Part shown: piece after piece, positions 51,036-59,844 of the stretch
How positions within the stretch are numbered: position 1 is the first letter of the stretch
Layout of the letters: the number at the start of each line of letters is the position of its first letter
NCBI RefSeq assembly: GCF_003951285.1
Contig: NZ_RXFQ01000023.1
Coordinates: 1 to 64,000 of the forward strand
From: Variovorax beijingensis
GTDB taxonomy: Bacteria > Pseudomonadota > Gammaproteobacteria > Burkholderiales > Burkholderiaceae_C
DNA: 64,000 nucleotides
Direction of reading: 5' to 3'
Program-made: the position numbers and the translations under genes
The notes under the pieces: model-generated
What the model was told of the DNA's origin: nothing
Seen by the model: only the letters and a program-made list of their open reading frames with translations
The model's database searches: none

Positions 51036-53363
51036 CTACTGCATGAAGCCGATGCCGCGCGACTCGCGCACCTCGGGCTTGATGCGGTGCTCGGCCTCGA
51101 GCTGGTCCAGGAATTCCGCGGCCGAGAACTCGACCGCAAGAATATCCGTCTGCCGCTTCACGGCCGCGAAATCCCCCGGGCACAGCTGGTGCAATTGCGC
51201 CAGCCGCGCCTTGATGTCGCCGGTGAGCAGCGCGGCGTCGCCCGCCAGCGCCTCGGTCACGAACATGCGCTCGCGCTGCGGCGCGGTGAGCGGCATGAAC
51301 TTGATCTTGAAGGTGAAGCGCCTGAGCGCCGCCTGGTCGAGCCGGTCGAGCAGGTTGGTGGTGCAGATGAAGACGCCGTTGAAGCGCTCCATGCCCTGCA
51401 GCATCTCGTTGACCTCGGTCACTTCGTAGGTGCGCTGGGCGCCGCGCCGGTCCTGCAGGAAGCTGTCGGCCTCGTCGAGCAGCAGCACGGCCTTCTCGGC
51501 TTCGGCTTCCTTGAACATGGCGGCCATGTTCTGCTCGGTCTCGCCGACGTACTTGCTCATGAGGTCGCTGGCCTGCTTGATGATCAGCGGCCGGCCGATG
51601 GCCTTGGCGATGTGCTCGGCCAGCGCGGTCTTGCCGGTGCCGGGCGCGCCGTAGAAGCACAGTGTGCCGTGGCCGCGCGCCTTGATCGCCGCCACGATGC
51701 GCGGGATCTCGAAGCGGGTCTCGACGTTGAGCATGTCGAGGTCGTAGGTGGTGACGCTGCGCCGCTCGCCCGGGCCGGTGTCGAGCGTGCCGAGCGCGAG
51801 ATCGGCGTTCTTGAGCTGGCGCTCGATCAGCGCCTCCATGGAGGCGCCGTCCTCCGTCTGCGCCAGCCCCGCAAAGCGCACCGCGGTGCGGATCTGCGCG
51901 GGCGTGAGGCCCTTGCGCTCGGCCAGCTTGGCGGTGAAGGCCTCGGACACGACGATGCCTTCGAGCGTCTTCTTCACGAGCTGCTCGCGCGCTCCGGGCG
52001 GCGGCGACTTGAGCTCCAGGTGGTAGGCGAAGCGGCGCCGGAATGCGGGGTCGATCTGCTCGATGCGGTTGGTGACCCACAGCGTGGGCACGGGGTTGGC
52101 CTCGAGGATCTGGTTGACCCAGGCCTTGCCGCTCACGCTGCCGCTGGTGGGCGCGGGAATCTGCTCGGCGCGCGCCATGAACTGCGCGGCCTCGGTGCTG
52201 ATGGGCGGGAACACGTCCTCGACCTCGTCGAACAGCAGCGCGGCCTGCGCGCTGCCCTTGAGGAACACCTGCGCGATCTGCAGCGAGCGGTAGCGGTCCC
52301 GGCCGCTCAGCGAATTGCCGTCGCGGTCGGCATATTCGACCTCGAACAGTTCCAGGCCCGCCGCCTGCGCCACCACCTTGGCGAGCTCGGTCTTGCCGGT
52401 GCCGGGCGGCCCGTAGAGCAGCACGTTGACGCCGGGCTCCTTGCGCGCCACCGCCGCGCGCAGCAGCGTGACGAGCATCTGCGCGTCTTCCTCAACAAAT
52501 GAGAAGTCGTGCGTGGTGAGCGCGCTCTTGGCCGAGGGCCGCGTGAACACGGCCATCAGTTCGTTGTGGTCGCGGTACTCGCGCATCAGCACCGGCGGCA
52601 GCTTCTCGCTGACCTTCATGAGGTCGGCCAGGTCGGTGATGTTGTGCTCGGAGATCAGGTTCTCGACCAGGCCGATGCGCTCCAGCCGCGAGCCCGCCCG
52701 CAAGGCCTCGCCCACCTCGGTGGCGTTGACGCCCGCGATGTCGGCAATGGCGGCATAGGCCTCGGGCGCATTGTTGACCTTGAACTCGACCAGGAGCGAG
52801 CGCAGGTCGCGCTGGTAGCGTGCGAGCGTGCCGTAGAGCAGCAGCGCGCGCTCGGCCTTGTTGAGCTGCAAGAGGCCCGCGAGCGCGTCGATGTTCTTCT
52901 CGACCAGCGTCGACTGCTTGCGCAGCGCATGCGTGAGCCAGTCGCGCGTGACGGCCAGCACCGAGAGCAGGTCCTTGGGGTAGTCCTTGGCGTATTCGTC
53001 GAGGTAGAAGAACAGCGTGCCTTCCTCGTAGGGCCCGCGCCACACGCCATGCCGCTCGAGCAGCGTGCGGCCGTCGAAGTTCTCGACGCCCTTCCAGGCC
53101 TCGTTGCCGGCGCAGCGCCGGCCCAGGAATTCGCGCAGCCGCTGCAGCACCGGGGCCGGCCAGACCAGGTGGCGGCCGGTGAGCGAGAGCAGGCCATTGA
53201 TGTCGCGGCGCACGTTGAAGCGCGGCCCCTGCTTGGCGGCCAGCGTGAGCACGAAGTGCGAGCACATGAGCTCGAGCACCGGCGCACCCTTGAGCCCAGG
53301 CGACGGCAATGCCTGCCCGCGTACCGCAGCAGCCACTACATCGACACCCGCACGCTTGACCAT
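51036..53363 (-). CDS. Tandem AAA-domain ATPase of unknown role
   Basis: The 775-residue protein has two AAA modules in the manner of Cdc48-like unfoldases: Walker A GPPGTGKTELAK near 317 with ALLFDEVED, and GAPGTGKTALAE near 571 with VLLLDEADSF. The 280-residue N-terminal domain is helical and matches nothing I recognise. GGAGG seven bases before the ATG at 53363 fixes the start. No membrane segment is seen, so it is probably cytosolic. Its partner or substrate is unknown; the nearby S41 protease is exported and unlikely to act with it directly. Confidence 0.88.
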   Translation of the reverse strand: MVKRAGVDVVAAAVRGQALPSPGLKGAPVLELMCSHFVLTLAAKQGPRFNVRRDINGLLSLTGRHLVWPAPVLQRLREFLGRRCAGNEAWKGVENFDGRTLLERHGVWRGPYEEGTLFFYLDEYAKDYPKDLLSVLAVTRDWLTHALRKQSTLVEKNIDALAGLLQLNKAERALLLYGTLARYQRDLRSLLVEFKVNNAPEAYAAIADIAGVNATEVGEALRAGSRLERIGLVENLISEHNITDLADLMKVSEKLPPVLMREYRDHNELMAVFTRPSAKSALTTHDFSFVEEDAQMLVTLLRAAVARKEPGVNVLLYGPPGTGKTELAKVVAQAAGLELFEVEYADRDGNSLSGRDRYRSLQIAQVFLKGSAQAALLFDEVEDVFPPISTEAAQFMARAEQIPAPTSGSVSGKAWVNQILEANPVPTLWVTNRIEQIDPAFRRRFAYHLELKSPPPGAREQLVKKTLEGIVVSEAFTAKLAERKGLTPAQIRTAVRFAGLAQTEDGASMEALIERQLKNADLALGTLDTGPGERRSVTTYDLDMLNVETRFEIPRIVAAIKARGHGTLCFYGAPGTGKTALAEHIAKAIGRPLIIKQASDLMSKYVGETEQNMAAMFKEAEAEKAVLLLDEADSFLQDRRGAQRTYEVTEVNEMLQGMERFNGVFICTTNLLDRLDQAALRRFTFKIKFMPLTAPQRERMFVTEALAGDAALLTGDIKARLAQLHQLCPGDFAAVKRQTDILAVEFSAAEFLDQLEAEHRIKPEVRESRGIGFMQ

Positions 53364-53470
53364 CGGACAACCTCCAGACGAGGAACTTCTTGGGGCGACC
53401 ATAACGCAGACTTTTGGCTTCGGGAAGACGCGGGAGCGGTAAAAACCCTGATGACGCGATTCCAGCCACA

Positions 53471-54706
53471 ATGCCCGCCATGGTCGGAATCGAAGAAATC
53501 CGGCGCGCCGCGGCGCGTCTCGAGGGTCAGGTGCTCAACACGCCCTGCGTCGAATCGCGCACGCTCTCCGAGATCGTGGGCGCGCAGGTCTACCTGAAGT
53601 TCGAGAATCTGCAGTTCACATCCTCGTTCAAGGAGCGGGGGGCATGCAACAAGCTGGTCGATCTTCTGGAGGCCGACACGCGCGGCGGCAGCGGCAAGGA
53701 AGCGACGCGGGGGGTGGTGGCCATGTCGGCCGGCAACCACGCCCAGGGCGTGGCCTACCACGCGCAGCGGCTCGGCCTGCGCGCGCTCATCGTGATGCCG
53801 CGCTTCACGCCCGGCGTGAAGATCGAGCGCACGCGCGGCTTCGGCGCCGAGGTGGTGCTGCACGGCGACACGCTCGACGCGGCGCGCGCGCATGCGCTGG
53901 AGCTGGCCGAACGCGAAGGGCTGACCTTCGTCCACCCCTACGACGACGAGGCCATCATCGCCGGCCAGGGCACCGTGGCGCTCGAAATGCTCGATGCGGT
54001 GCCGGACCTCGACACGCTGGTGGTGTCGGTCGGCGGCGGCGGGCTGATCGCGGGCATGGCGATTGCGGCGCGCGAGCGCAAGCCCGGCATCGAGATCGTC
54101 GGCGTGCAGACCACGCGCTTTCCGGGCATGGTGAATGCCGTCAAGGGCACCCAGCACCTGCAGGGCAAGAGCACCATCGCCGAAGGCATCGCGGTCGGAA
54201 CGCCCGGCGTGCTCACGCGGGAAATCATCGCCCAGCACGTCGACGACCTGCTGCTGGTCGACGAAGGCGACATCGAGCAGGGCGTGCTGATGCTGCTCGA
54301 AATCGAAAAAACGCTGGTCGAAGGCGCGGGCGCGGCCGGACTGGCGGCGCTGATCCGGCATCCGGGGCGCTTCCATGGCAAGCGCGTGGGCCTGGTGCTG
54401 TCGGGCGGCAACATCGACCCGCTGCTGCTGGCCGCCATCATCGAGCGCGGCATGGTGCGGGCCGGCCGGCTGGCGCGCGTGCGCGTGAGTGCGCGCGACG
54501 TGCCGGGCTCGCTGGCCCAGATCACGGCCACCGTGGCGGAAGCGGGCGCTAACGTCGATGAAGTTCATCACCAAAGAGCGTTTACCATGCTGGCAGCCCA
54601 GAACGTCGACATCGAGCTGGTGCTGCAGACCCGCGGACGGGCGCACCTGGCCAGCGTGCTGGGCGCGCTGCACGACGCCGGCTTCGAGGCCGAGGAGCAG
54701 CACTGA
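53471..54706 (+). CDS. ilvA: Threonine ammonia-lyase with C-terminal ACT domain
   Basis: The 411-residue PLP enzyme deaminates threonine (and serine) to 2-oxobutyrate. The PLP Lys is K54 in SSFKERGA, the phosphate-binding loop is SVGGGGLIAG near 190, and an ACT domain (about 335-405, VRVSARDVPGSLAQITATVAEAGANVDEV) ends the protein. The single ACT domain and length fit the short form, which is catabolic (tdcB-like) or isoleucine-linked. Starts at 53471 and 53480 are both possible. Confidence 0.93.
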   Translation: MPAMVGIEEIRRAAARLEGQVLNTPCVESRTLSEIVGAQVYLKFENLQFTSSFKERGACNKLVDLLEADTRGGSGKEATRGVVAMSAGNHAQGVAYHAQRLGLRALIVMPRFTPGVKIERTRGFGAEVVLHGDTLDAARAHALELAEREGLTFVHPYDDEAIIAGQGTVALEMLDAVPDLDTLVVSVGGGGLIAGMAIAARERKPGIEIVGVQTTRFPGMVNAVKGTQHLQGKSTIAEGIAVGTPGVLTREIIAQHVDDLLLVDEGDIEQGVLMLLEIEKTLVEGAGAAGLAALIRHPGRFHGKRVGLVLSGGNIDPLLLAAIIERGMVRAGRLARVRVSARDVPGSLAQITATVAEAGANVDEVHHQRAFTMLAAQNVDIELVLQTRGRAHLASVLGALHDAGFEAEEQH

Positions 54707-54725
54707 AGGGGGCTCGCAACCCCCT
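54707..54725. repeat. AGGGGG/CCCCCT hairpin after the ilvA stop
   Basis: AGGGGG and CCCCCT form a 6-bp stem around CTCGCAA directly after the ilvA stop codon. It resembles the G/C hairpin repeats elsewhere in the window. There is no following T run, so it is at best a weak terminator. Confidence 0.45.
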
Positions 54726-54794
54726 AGGCCGTGCCGCCGGGGGCCGCCGGTAAAATGGCCGCAGTTTCTGTATTTGCGTATTCGAGGTAATTCA

Positions 54795-54947
54795 ATGTCC
54801 AACCCCACTCCCGTCGAGCCCGGCCACGCCGCCGCCGTTGAAGAAGACGCCGTCGAATCGATCGTGCACCTGATGCCGATCGTGCTCCCGCTGGCTGGCG
54901 GCGTGCTGATGCTGCTGCTGGCATCCATCGCCGTCTACTTGGCCTGA
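54795..54947 (+). CDS. 50-residue single-helix membrane protein
   Basis: The product has an acidic N-terminal half and one C-terminal transmembrane helix (IVLPLAGGVLMLLLASIAVYL). GAGG seven bases before the ATG supports translation. It lies between ilvA and pckG on the same strand. The size and layout resemble small accessory subunits of membrane complexes, but no partner is encoded nearby. The function is unknown. Confidence 0.75.
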   Translation: MSNPTPVEPGHAAAVEEDAVESIVHLMPIVLPLAGGVLMLLLASIAVYLA

Positions 54948-55095
54948 CAGCCGTTTGCGTCTTCGTCCGCGGGCCGTGCGGCCCGCGTTGACGCAGTCTC
55001 CCGAAGCGAAAACGTTTTCTCAAACGGACCTCCGCGCCATCGCAGGCGCGGCGTCCCGTTCGGAAAGACGATTTTTTCAACTTAGGAGATTTCCG
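54948..55095 (+). promoter_or_regulatory. pckG leader region with two hairpins
   Basis: This 148-base gap precedes pckG. GCGGGCC/GGCCCGC (54969-54986) and CGCGCC/GGCGCG form stable stems without T runs. A clear ribosome binding site (AGGAG) lies before the start. I see no match to a known riboswitch; the hairpins may be a terminator for the small gene or a leader structure. Confidence 0.4.
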
Positions 55096-56964
55096 ATGAA
55101 CGCACCCACGATGCAGGGCCTCGCCATCCAGGCACCCTCATACGTCAAGAACGCAAAACTGATTGCCTGGGTGGCCGACATGGCCGCGCTTTGCAAACCC
55201 GAGGCCATTCACTGGTGCGACGGCAGCAAGGAAGAGTACGAGCGCCTGTGCCAGCAACTGGTCGACGCGGGCACCTTCAAGAAGCTCAATCCGGCCAAGC
55301 GCCCCAATTCGTTCCTCGCGGCGTCCGACCCGAGCGACGTTGCGCGCGTCGAAGACCGCACCTTCATCTGCTCCGAAAAGAAGGAAAACGCCGGCCCCAC
55401 CAACAACTGGATGGCCCCGGCCGAGATGCGTGCCACGCTGCAGCCGCTGTTCGACGGCTGCATGAAGGGCCGCACGATGTACGTGGTGCCTTTCAGCATG
55501 GGCCCGCTCGGCTCGCCCATTGCGCACATCGGCATCGAGCTTTCCGACAGCCCTTACGTGGCGGTCAACATGAAGATCATGACCCGCATGGGCAAGGCCG
55601 TGTACGAAGTGCTCGGCGCCGACGGCGAGTTCGTGCCCTGCGTGCACACCGTGGGCGCCCCGCTCGAGGCCGGCCAGAAGGACGTGACCTGGCCCTGCAA
55701 CAAGACCAAGTACATCGTTCACTACCCCGAGACCCGCGAGATCTGGAGCTACGGTTCGGGCTACGGCGGCAACGCGCTCCTGGGCAAGAAGTGCTTCGCG
55801 CTGCGCATCGCCTCCACCATGGGCCGCGACGAGGGCTGGCTGGCCGAGCACATGCTGATCCTGGGTGTGACCTCGCCCGAGGGCAAGAAGTACCACGTGG
55901 CCGCCGCGTTCCCCTCGGCCTGCGGCAAGACCAACTTCTCGATGCTGGTGCCCCCGGCCGGCTTCGACGGCTGGAAAGTCACGACCATCGGCGACGACAT
56001 CGCCTGGATCAAGCCCGGCAAGGATGGCCGCATGTACGCCATCAACCCCGAGGCGGGCTACTTCGGCGTGGCCCCCGGCACCAACCTCAAGACCAACCCC
56101 AACTGCCTCAAGAGCCTGGACCGTGACGTGATCTTCACCAACGTGGCGCTCACCGACGATGGCGACGTCTGGTGGGAAGGCCTCGAAGACGACGTGCCCG
56201 GCAAGAAGCTGCCCGAGCACCTGATCGACTGGCAGGGCAAGGACTGGACGCCTCAGATCGCCAAGGAAACCGGCGCCAAGGCCGCGCACCCCAACTCGCG
56301 CTTCACCGTGGCCGCCACCAATAACCCGGCGCTGGATCCGGCCTGGGACGACCCCGCCGGCGTGCCGATCGACGCCTTCATCTTCGGCGGCCGCCGCTCG
56401 ACCACGGTGCCGCTGGTCACCGAAGGCCGCAACTGGACAGAAGGCGTCTACATGGCCGCCACCATGGGTTCGGAAACCACCGCCGCCATCGTCGGCCAGG
56501 TGGGCGTGGTGCGCCGCGACCCGTTCGCCATGCTCGCTTTCATGGGCTACAACATGAGCGACTACTTCCAGCACTGGCTGGACCTGGGCAAGAAGGTCGA
56601 GGCTTCGGGCGCCAGGCAGCCGCGCATCTACACGACCAACTGGTTCCGCAAGGGGCCGGACGGCAAGTTCGTCTGGCCCGGCTACGGCGAGAACATGCGC
56701 GTGCTGAAATGGATCATCGATCGCATCGAAGGCAAGGCCCAGGGCGTGGACCATGTCTTTGGCGTGAGCCCGCGCTACGAAGACCTGAACTGGACCGGCC
56801 TGGAATTCAGCGCCGAGCAGTTCGCCACCGTCACCAGCATCGACAAGGCCGCCTGGGAAGCCGAGCTGAAGCTGCATGCCGAGCTGTTCCAGCAGCTGGC
56901 GCACCACCTGCCGAAGGAGCTGCCGGAAACCAAGGCGGCCATCGAGCAGCGCCTGGCGGCCTGA
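55096..56964 (+). CDS. pckG: Phosphoenolpyruvate carboxykinase (GTP)
   Basis: The 622-residue enzyme converts oxaloacetate and GTP to phosphoenolpyruvate, CO2 and GDP, the entry to gluconeogenesis. The GTP-type P-loop FPSACGKTNFSM with its reactive Cys lies near 275. KVTTIGDDIAWI, GVAPGTNLKTNPN and FGGRRSTTVPLVTE are also present. The strong AGGAG before the ATG at 55096 fixes the start; an upstream open frame has no such site. Gluconeogenesis fits a life on amino acids and aromatic acids as the rest of the window suggests. Confidence 0.97.
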   Translation: MNAPTMQGLAIQAPSYVKNAKLIAWVADMAALCKPEAIHWCDGSKEEYERLCQQLVDAGTFKKLNPAKRPNSFLAASDPSDVARVEDRTFICSEKKENAGPTNNWMAPAEMRATLQPLFDGCMKGRTMYVVPFSMGPLGSPIAHIGIELSDSPYVAVNMKIMTRMGKAVYEVLGADGEFVPCVHTVGAPLEAGQKDVTWPCNKTKYIVHYPETREIWSYGSGYGGNALLGKKCFALRIASTMGRDEGWLAEHMLILGVTSPEGKKYHVAAAFPSACGKTNFSMLVPPAGFDGWKVTTIGDDIAWIKPGKDGRMYAINPEAGYFGVAPGTNLKTNPNCLKSLDRDVIFTNVALTDDGDVWWEGLEDDVPGKKLPEHLIDWQGKDWTPQIAKETGAKAAHPNSRFTVAATNNPALDPAWDDPAGVPIDAFIFGGRRSTTVPLVTEGRNWTEGVYMAATMGSETTAAIVGQVGVVRRDPFAMLAFMGYNMSDYFQHWLDLGKKVEASGARQPRIYTTNWFRKGPDGKFVWPGYGENMRVLKWIIDRIEGKAQGVDHVFGVSPRYEDLNWTGLEFSAEQFATVTSIDKAAWEAELKLHAELFQQLAHHLPKELPETKAAIEQRLAA

Positions 56965-57003
56965 CGCCGGTCCTCGGGTCTTGTGCGGCCTGTCCGCAAC
57001 GCA

Positions 57004-57032
57004 AAAAAGCCGCCCGGATGGGCGGCTTTTTC
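57004..57032 (+). terminator. Rho-independent terminator after pckG
   Basis: AAAGCCGCCC, a four-base loop and GGGCGGCTTTTT form a strong stem followed by T residues, 40 bases after the pckG stop. A-rich sequence on the other side makes it usable in both directions, so it could also end the convergent membrane-protein gene. Confidence 0.93.
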
Positions 57033-57062
57033 ATTGCACGGCCGGCGGCTGGCGCCGATCGA

Positions 57063-57611
57063 TCAGTAGTAGCGCGAGCTGTTCATCCGGCGCATGGCTT
57101 CGTAGATCGTCGGCATGCGCGCTTCGCTGGAGCGCGCGGCCGCGCGGGCCACGGCGTCCACCTTGGCGGCGACCGCGGCCGACACCTTGCCTTCGGACTC
57201 CTGGCGCCACGTGGCGGCCTGCAGTTCCTGCATCACGCGCGGGTCGTTCTGGGCGGTTTCCAGGAAGCGGGCGTCGGCACGGGCCGAGGCACGGCGTGCG
57301 GCGGCTGCGTTCCAGGCACCGGCCACGCGGGCCAGGGGAGCGCGCAGCGAGCCGGCAAACAGCGCGGCAATACCGAAGGCGGCGCCGCAGAGCACGGCCC
57401 AGGCGGCGAGCAGCGCGCCTTCGTCCCAGTTGGAAACGAGCTTGTCGGCCACCACCATCACCGCCGCGACGACGGCGACGATCAGCAGGGCGATCAGCGG
57501 ACGCGAGCCGTTCGCGCCGGCGCGTGCGGCCTTGAGCTGGCCGAACAGGATCTCGGCGCGCTGGACGCCGGGATGGACAGTGGGTTGGTCTACGTGGACA
57601 AAGCTGGTCAT
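57063..57611 (-). CDS. Membrane protein of unknown function next to a LysR regulator
   Basis: The 182-residue product has a soluble N-terminus, two transmembrane helices at about 40-58 and 68-88, and a helical, Ala-rich C-terminal half ending MPTIYEAMRRMNSSRYY. A strong GGAGGG before the ATG at 57611 fixes the start. It is divergent from the LysR gene with 107 bases between, and that region holds a palindrome also found upstream of the 57-residue gene. No known family is recognised. Confidence 0.8.
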   Translation of the reverse strand: MTSFVHVDQPTVHPGVQRAEILFGQLKAARAGANGSRPLIALLIVAVVAAVMVVADKLVSNWDEGALLAAWAVLCGAAFGIAALFAGSLRAPLARVAGAWNAAAARRASARADARFLETAQNDPRVMQELQAATWRQESEGKVSAAVAAKVDAVARAAARSSEARMPTIYEAMRRMNSSRYY

Positions 57612-57654
57612 GATGAATCCCTCCGTGGGACGAATGGCTGGTGCCGATGGGGAG

Positions 57655-57674
57655 ATATTAGGGTTTGCCCTGAT
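57655..57674. promoter_or_regulatory. TTAGGG-n4-CCCT palindrome in the divergent LysR promoter
   Basis: The segment ATATTAGGG, four bases, then CCCTGAT lies midway between the membrane-protein and LysR start codons. A near copy occurs inverted at 58931-58950. Its T-n11-A character fits a LysR-family binding site. Confidence 0.6.
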
Positions 57675-57718
57675 GTTTTGCCACTTTATCTTTCTGATGT
57701 TTATCATTCACATCACTG

Positions 57719-58699
57719 ATGGACGTCAACTTTCGCACATTCGATCTCAATCTGCTTCGCGTCTTCGACGAAGTGATAGCGGAGCGCAACCTCACGCGCG
57801 CCGCGCGCAACCTGTCGATCACCCAGCCCGCCGTGAGCAATGCGCTGCGGCGCCTGCGCGAAGTGCTCGGCGACGAACTGGTGCGCCGCTCCGGCGCGGG
57901 TGTCGAGCCCACGCCGCGCGCGCTGGCGCTCTGGCCCACGGTGCGCGACGCGCTGCGCCAGCTGCAGCACACGCTGGCGCCGGGCGAGTTCGACGCAGCG
58001 ACCGCGGACACCACCTTCCTCTTGGCCATGGCCGACGCCACCGCCGCCGAGCTCATTCCCGGGCTGGTCCGGATCGTGGAGAAGGAAGCGCCCGCTATCT
58101 CGCTGCGCGTTCTGCCGCTGACAACCCGCGATCCGCGGCGGATGCTGGAGCAGGAAGAAGTCGATATGGCGATCGGCTACTTTCCGGCCGTGATCGCCAG
58201 CCTGGCGGCACGCGGGCAGTCGGGCGTGGGGGTGGCGTTCGAGACCCAGCGGCTCTACCTGGGGCAGTACGTCTGCGTGATGCGGCGCGGGCATCCGCTG
58301 GCGAACTCGCCGCTCACGCTGGACGACTATTGCGCCGCGCGGCATCTGCTCGTGAGCTTTTCGGGGCGTCCCTACGGCTTCATCGACCAGACGCTGGGCG
58401 CGCTGGGGCGCGAGCGGCGCATCGTGGTGACCGTGAACCAGTTCTTCACGGCCGGCCGGGTGGTCGCCAATTCAGACCTGCTGACGGTGCTGCCGCGCCA
58501 TTTCGTGACCGTGACCGGCATCGACGAACAGCTGGTGCTGCGCGACCTGCCGTTCGACCAGCCGATGGTGCACGTCGACGCCATCTGGCATCGGCGCGCG
58601 CAGCACGGGCATGCGCACGAGTGGCTGCGCACCGCGCTGCTGCGCTCCGCCGCGGCGGCTTTTGCGGATTCGGTCCTCGGGCAGAAGGTGCCCGGATGA
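57719..58699 (+). CDS. LysR family regulator (NodD/LinR-like branch)
   Basis: The 326-residue regulator begins with the NodD-like FRTFDLNLLRVFDEVIAERNLTRAARNLSITQPAVSNALRRLRE winged helix and has a C-terminal effector domain (MAIGYFPAVIASLAAR, VTVNQFFTAGRVVANSDLL). Regulators of this branch often respond to aromatic compounds. It is divergent from the membrane-protein gene, and the shared palindromes suggest that it controls that gene, itself and the 57-residue protein gene. Effector unknown. Confidence 0.93.
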   Translation: MDVNFRTFDLNLLRVFDEVIAERNLTRAARNLSITQPAVSNALRRLREVLGDELVRRSGAGVEPTPRALALWPTVRDALRQLQHTLAPGEFDAATADTTFLLAMADATAAELIPGLVRIVEKEAPAISLRVLPLTTRDPRRMLEQEEVDMAIGYFPAVIASLAARGQSGVGVAFETQRLYLGQYVCVMRRGHPLANSPLTLDDYCAARHLLVSFSGRPYGFIDQTLGALGRERRIVVTVNQFFTAGRVVANSDLLTVLPRHFVTVTGIDEQLVLRDLPFDQPMVHVDAIWHRRAQHGHAHEWLRTALLRSAAAAFADSVLGQKVPG

Positions 58700-58710
58700 C
58701 CGGGGTTTTT
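58691..58710 (+). terminator. Small hairpin-plus-T terminator overlapping the LysR stop
   Basis: CCCGG, ATGA and CCGGG form a 5-bp stem, followed by five T residues. The stop codon lies in the loop. It is short but well formed and lies directly before the convergent small gene. Confidence 0.55.
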
Positions 58711-58882
58711 AGCGGATGACCGAGAGCCAGGCGCTGGCGGCCGCGCGCAGCTCCTGCGCGTGATGCGCGCCGCGGCCGGCGCGGACATCGGCGCTTTCCA
58801 TCAGCGCGGCGGCATGGCTGGCCGGGGCGTTGGCGGCGGAAGAACGGAAGAAACGGGCCACTTGGGCAATGAGGCTGAACAT
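58709..58882 (-). CDS. 57-residue protein, candidate LysR target
   Basis: This reading frame encodes MFSLIAQVARFFRSS followed by a helical Ala-rich body and ends ASAWLSVIR. It has no transmembrane helix or signal. The ribosome binding site is weak. Support comes from codon-position GC bias, the lack of an alternative gene, and an upstream palindrome (58931-58950) matching the one in the LysR divergent promoter. The function is unknown. Confidence 0.6.
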   Translation of the reverse strand: MFSLIAQVARFFRSSAANAPASHAAALMESADVRAGRGAHHAQELRAAASAWLSVIR

Positions 58883-58930
58883 GACAGTGCGCTGCTTTTG
58901 GCTGCGCTGGAGTGGTTGATGTCCTAAGAA

Positions 58931-58950
58931 TAGGGGTTATCCCTAATATT
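58931..58950. promoter_or_regulatory. Second TTAGGG-n4-CCCC palindrome, upstream of the 57-residue gene
   Basis: Read on the minus strand, it is AATATTAGGG, four bases shared with the next half site, then CCCCTA. The first nine bases after the leading A are identical to the 57655 copy. It sits about 50 bases upstream of the small gene and about 60 bases before the metallophosphoesterase gene, so it could serve either. Confidence 0.6.
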
Positions 58951-59007
58951 GAAAGCCCCACTTCATGCGCTTTGTGCATGGGCTGATTCCCCTAGACTGA
59001 GTGGACG

Positions 59008-59814
59008 ATGAAGCTGCAACTGCTGTCCGACCTGCACCTGGAGTCCCATCCCCGCTTCCACGCCGAGCCGGCGCCCGGGGCCGGCATGCTGGTGCTGGCG
59101 GGCGACATCGGCTCCTACCAGGAAGGCTCCCGCCTGACGGATCCCGACTTCGGGCTGGGCCGCTTCTCGCCCCGCAACGGCTGGCCGGTGCCCGTGATCT
59201 ACGTGCCCGGCAACCATGAGTACGACAACACCGATTTCGACGAAACCCACGAGCGCCTGCAAGCGCTTTGCAAGGAACTCGACATCCTCTGGCTGGAGCG
59301 GGAGACCCTGGTGATCGACGGCATCCGCTTCATCGGCACCACGCTCTGGGCCGACTTCGATGCGCTGGTGGAGCCCACCGACAGCCTCGCCGACGCGCTC
59401 AAGAAGCGCGGCAAGGCGATGCGCGCGGCCGACTTCTACCTGGAGAAAGCCGCCACGGTGCGCCACGGCCAGCCCTTCATGGCCGGCGCCATGCGGGCGC
59501 AGGCACTGGCCTGCCAGGCCTGGCTCGAACAGGCGCTGGCCGAGCCTTTCGACGGCACCACGGTCGCCATCACGCATTTCGCGCCCAGCCTCGCGAGCGC
59601 CGACCCGCGCTACGGCCTCACGCCCGGCACGGCCGGCTTCTGCAATTCGCTCGATGCGCTGCTGCCGCGCGCCCGTCTGTGGCTGCACGGCCACCTGCAC
59701 TGCCCCTTCGACTACGTGAAGGACGGCTGCCGCGTGGTGGCCAACCCGCTCGGCTACAAGGGCAAGGGCGAACAGGAAGGCTTTCGGCCGGACCTGCTGA
59801 TCGAGGTGCCCTGA
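59008..59814 (+). CDS. Calcineurin-like metallophosphoesterase
   Basis: The 268-residue product has all metal-binding blocks of the family: SDLHLE near 7, GDIG near 33, PGNHEY near 67, THFAPS near 194 and HGHLH near 228. It should hydrolyse a phosphodiester or phosphomonoester using two metals. No signal peptide is seen. The substrate is unknown. It is a single gene, convergent with the GntR gene 30 bases away. Confidence 0.9.
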   Translation: MKLQLLSDLHLESHPRFHAEPAPGAGMLVLAGDIGSYQEGSRLTDPDFGLGRFSPRNGWPVPVIYVPGNHEYDNTDFDETHERLQALCKELDILWLERETLVIDGIRFIGTTLWADFDALVEPTDSLADALKKRGKAMRAADFYLEKAATVRHGQPFMAGAMRAQALACQAWLEQALAEPFDGTTVAITHFAPSLASADPRYGLTPGTAGFCNSLDALLPRARLWLHGHLHCPFDYVKDGCRVVANPLGYKGKGEQEGFRPDLLIEVP

Positions 59815-59844
59815 ACGCGGCTCGGGGGCGCACCGCGGCAAGGC

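Noticed and set aside
54969..54986. GCGGGCC/GGCCCGC hairpin before pckG as a terminator or riboswitch
   Set aside because: There is no T tract and no match to a known riboswitch core, so it is only noted as a leader hairpin.
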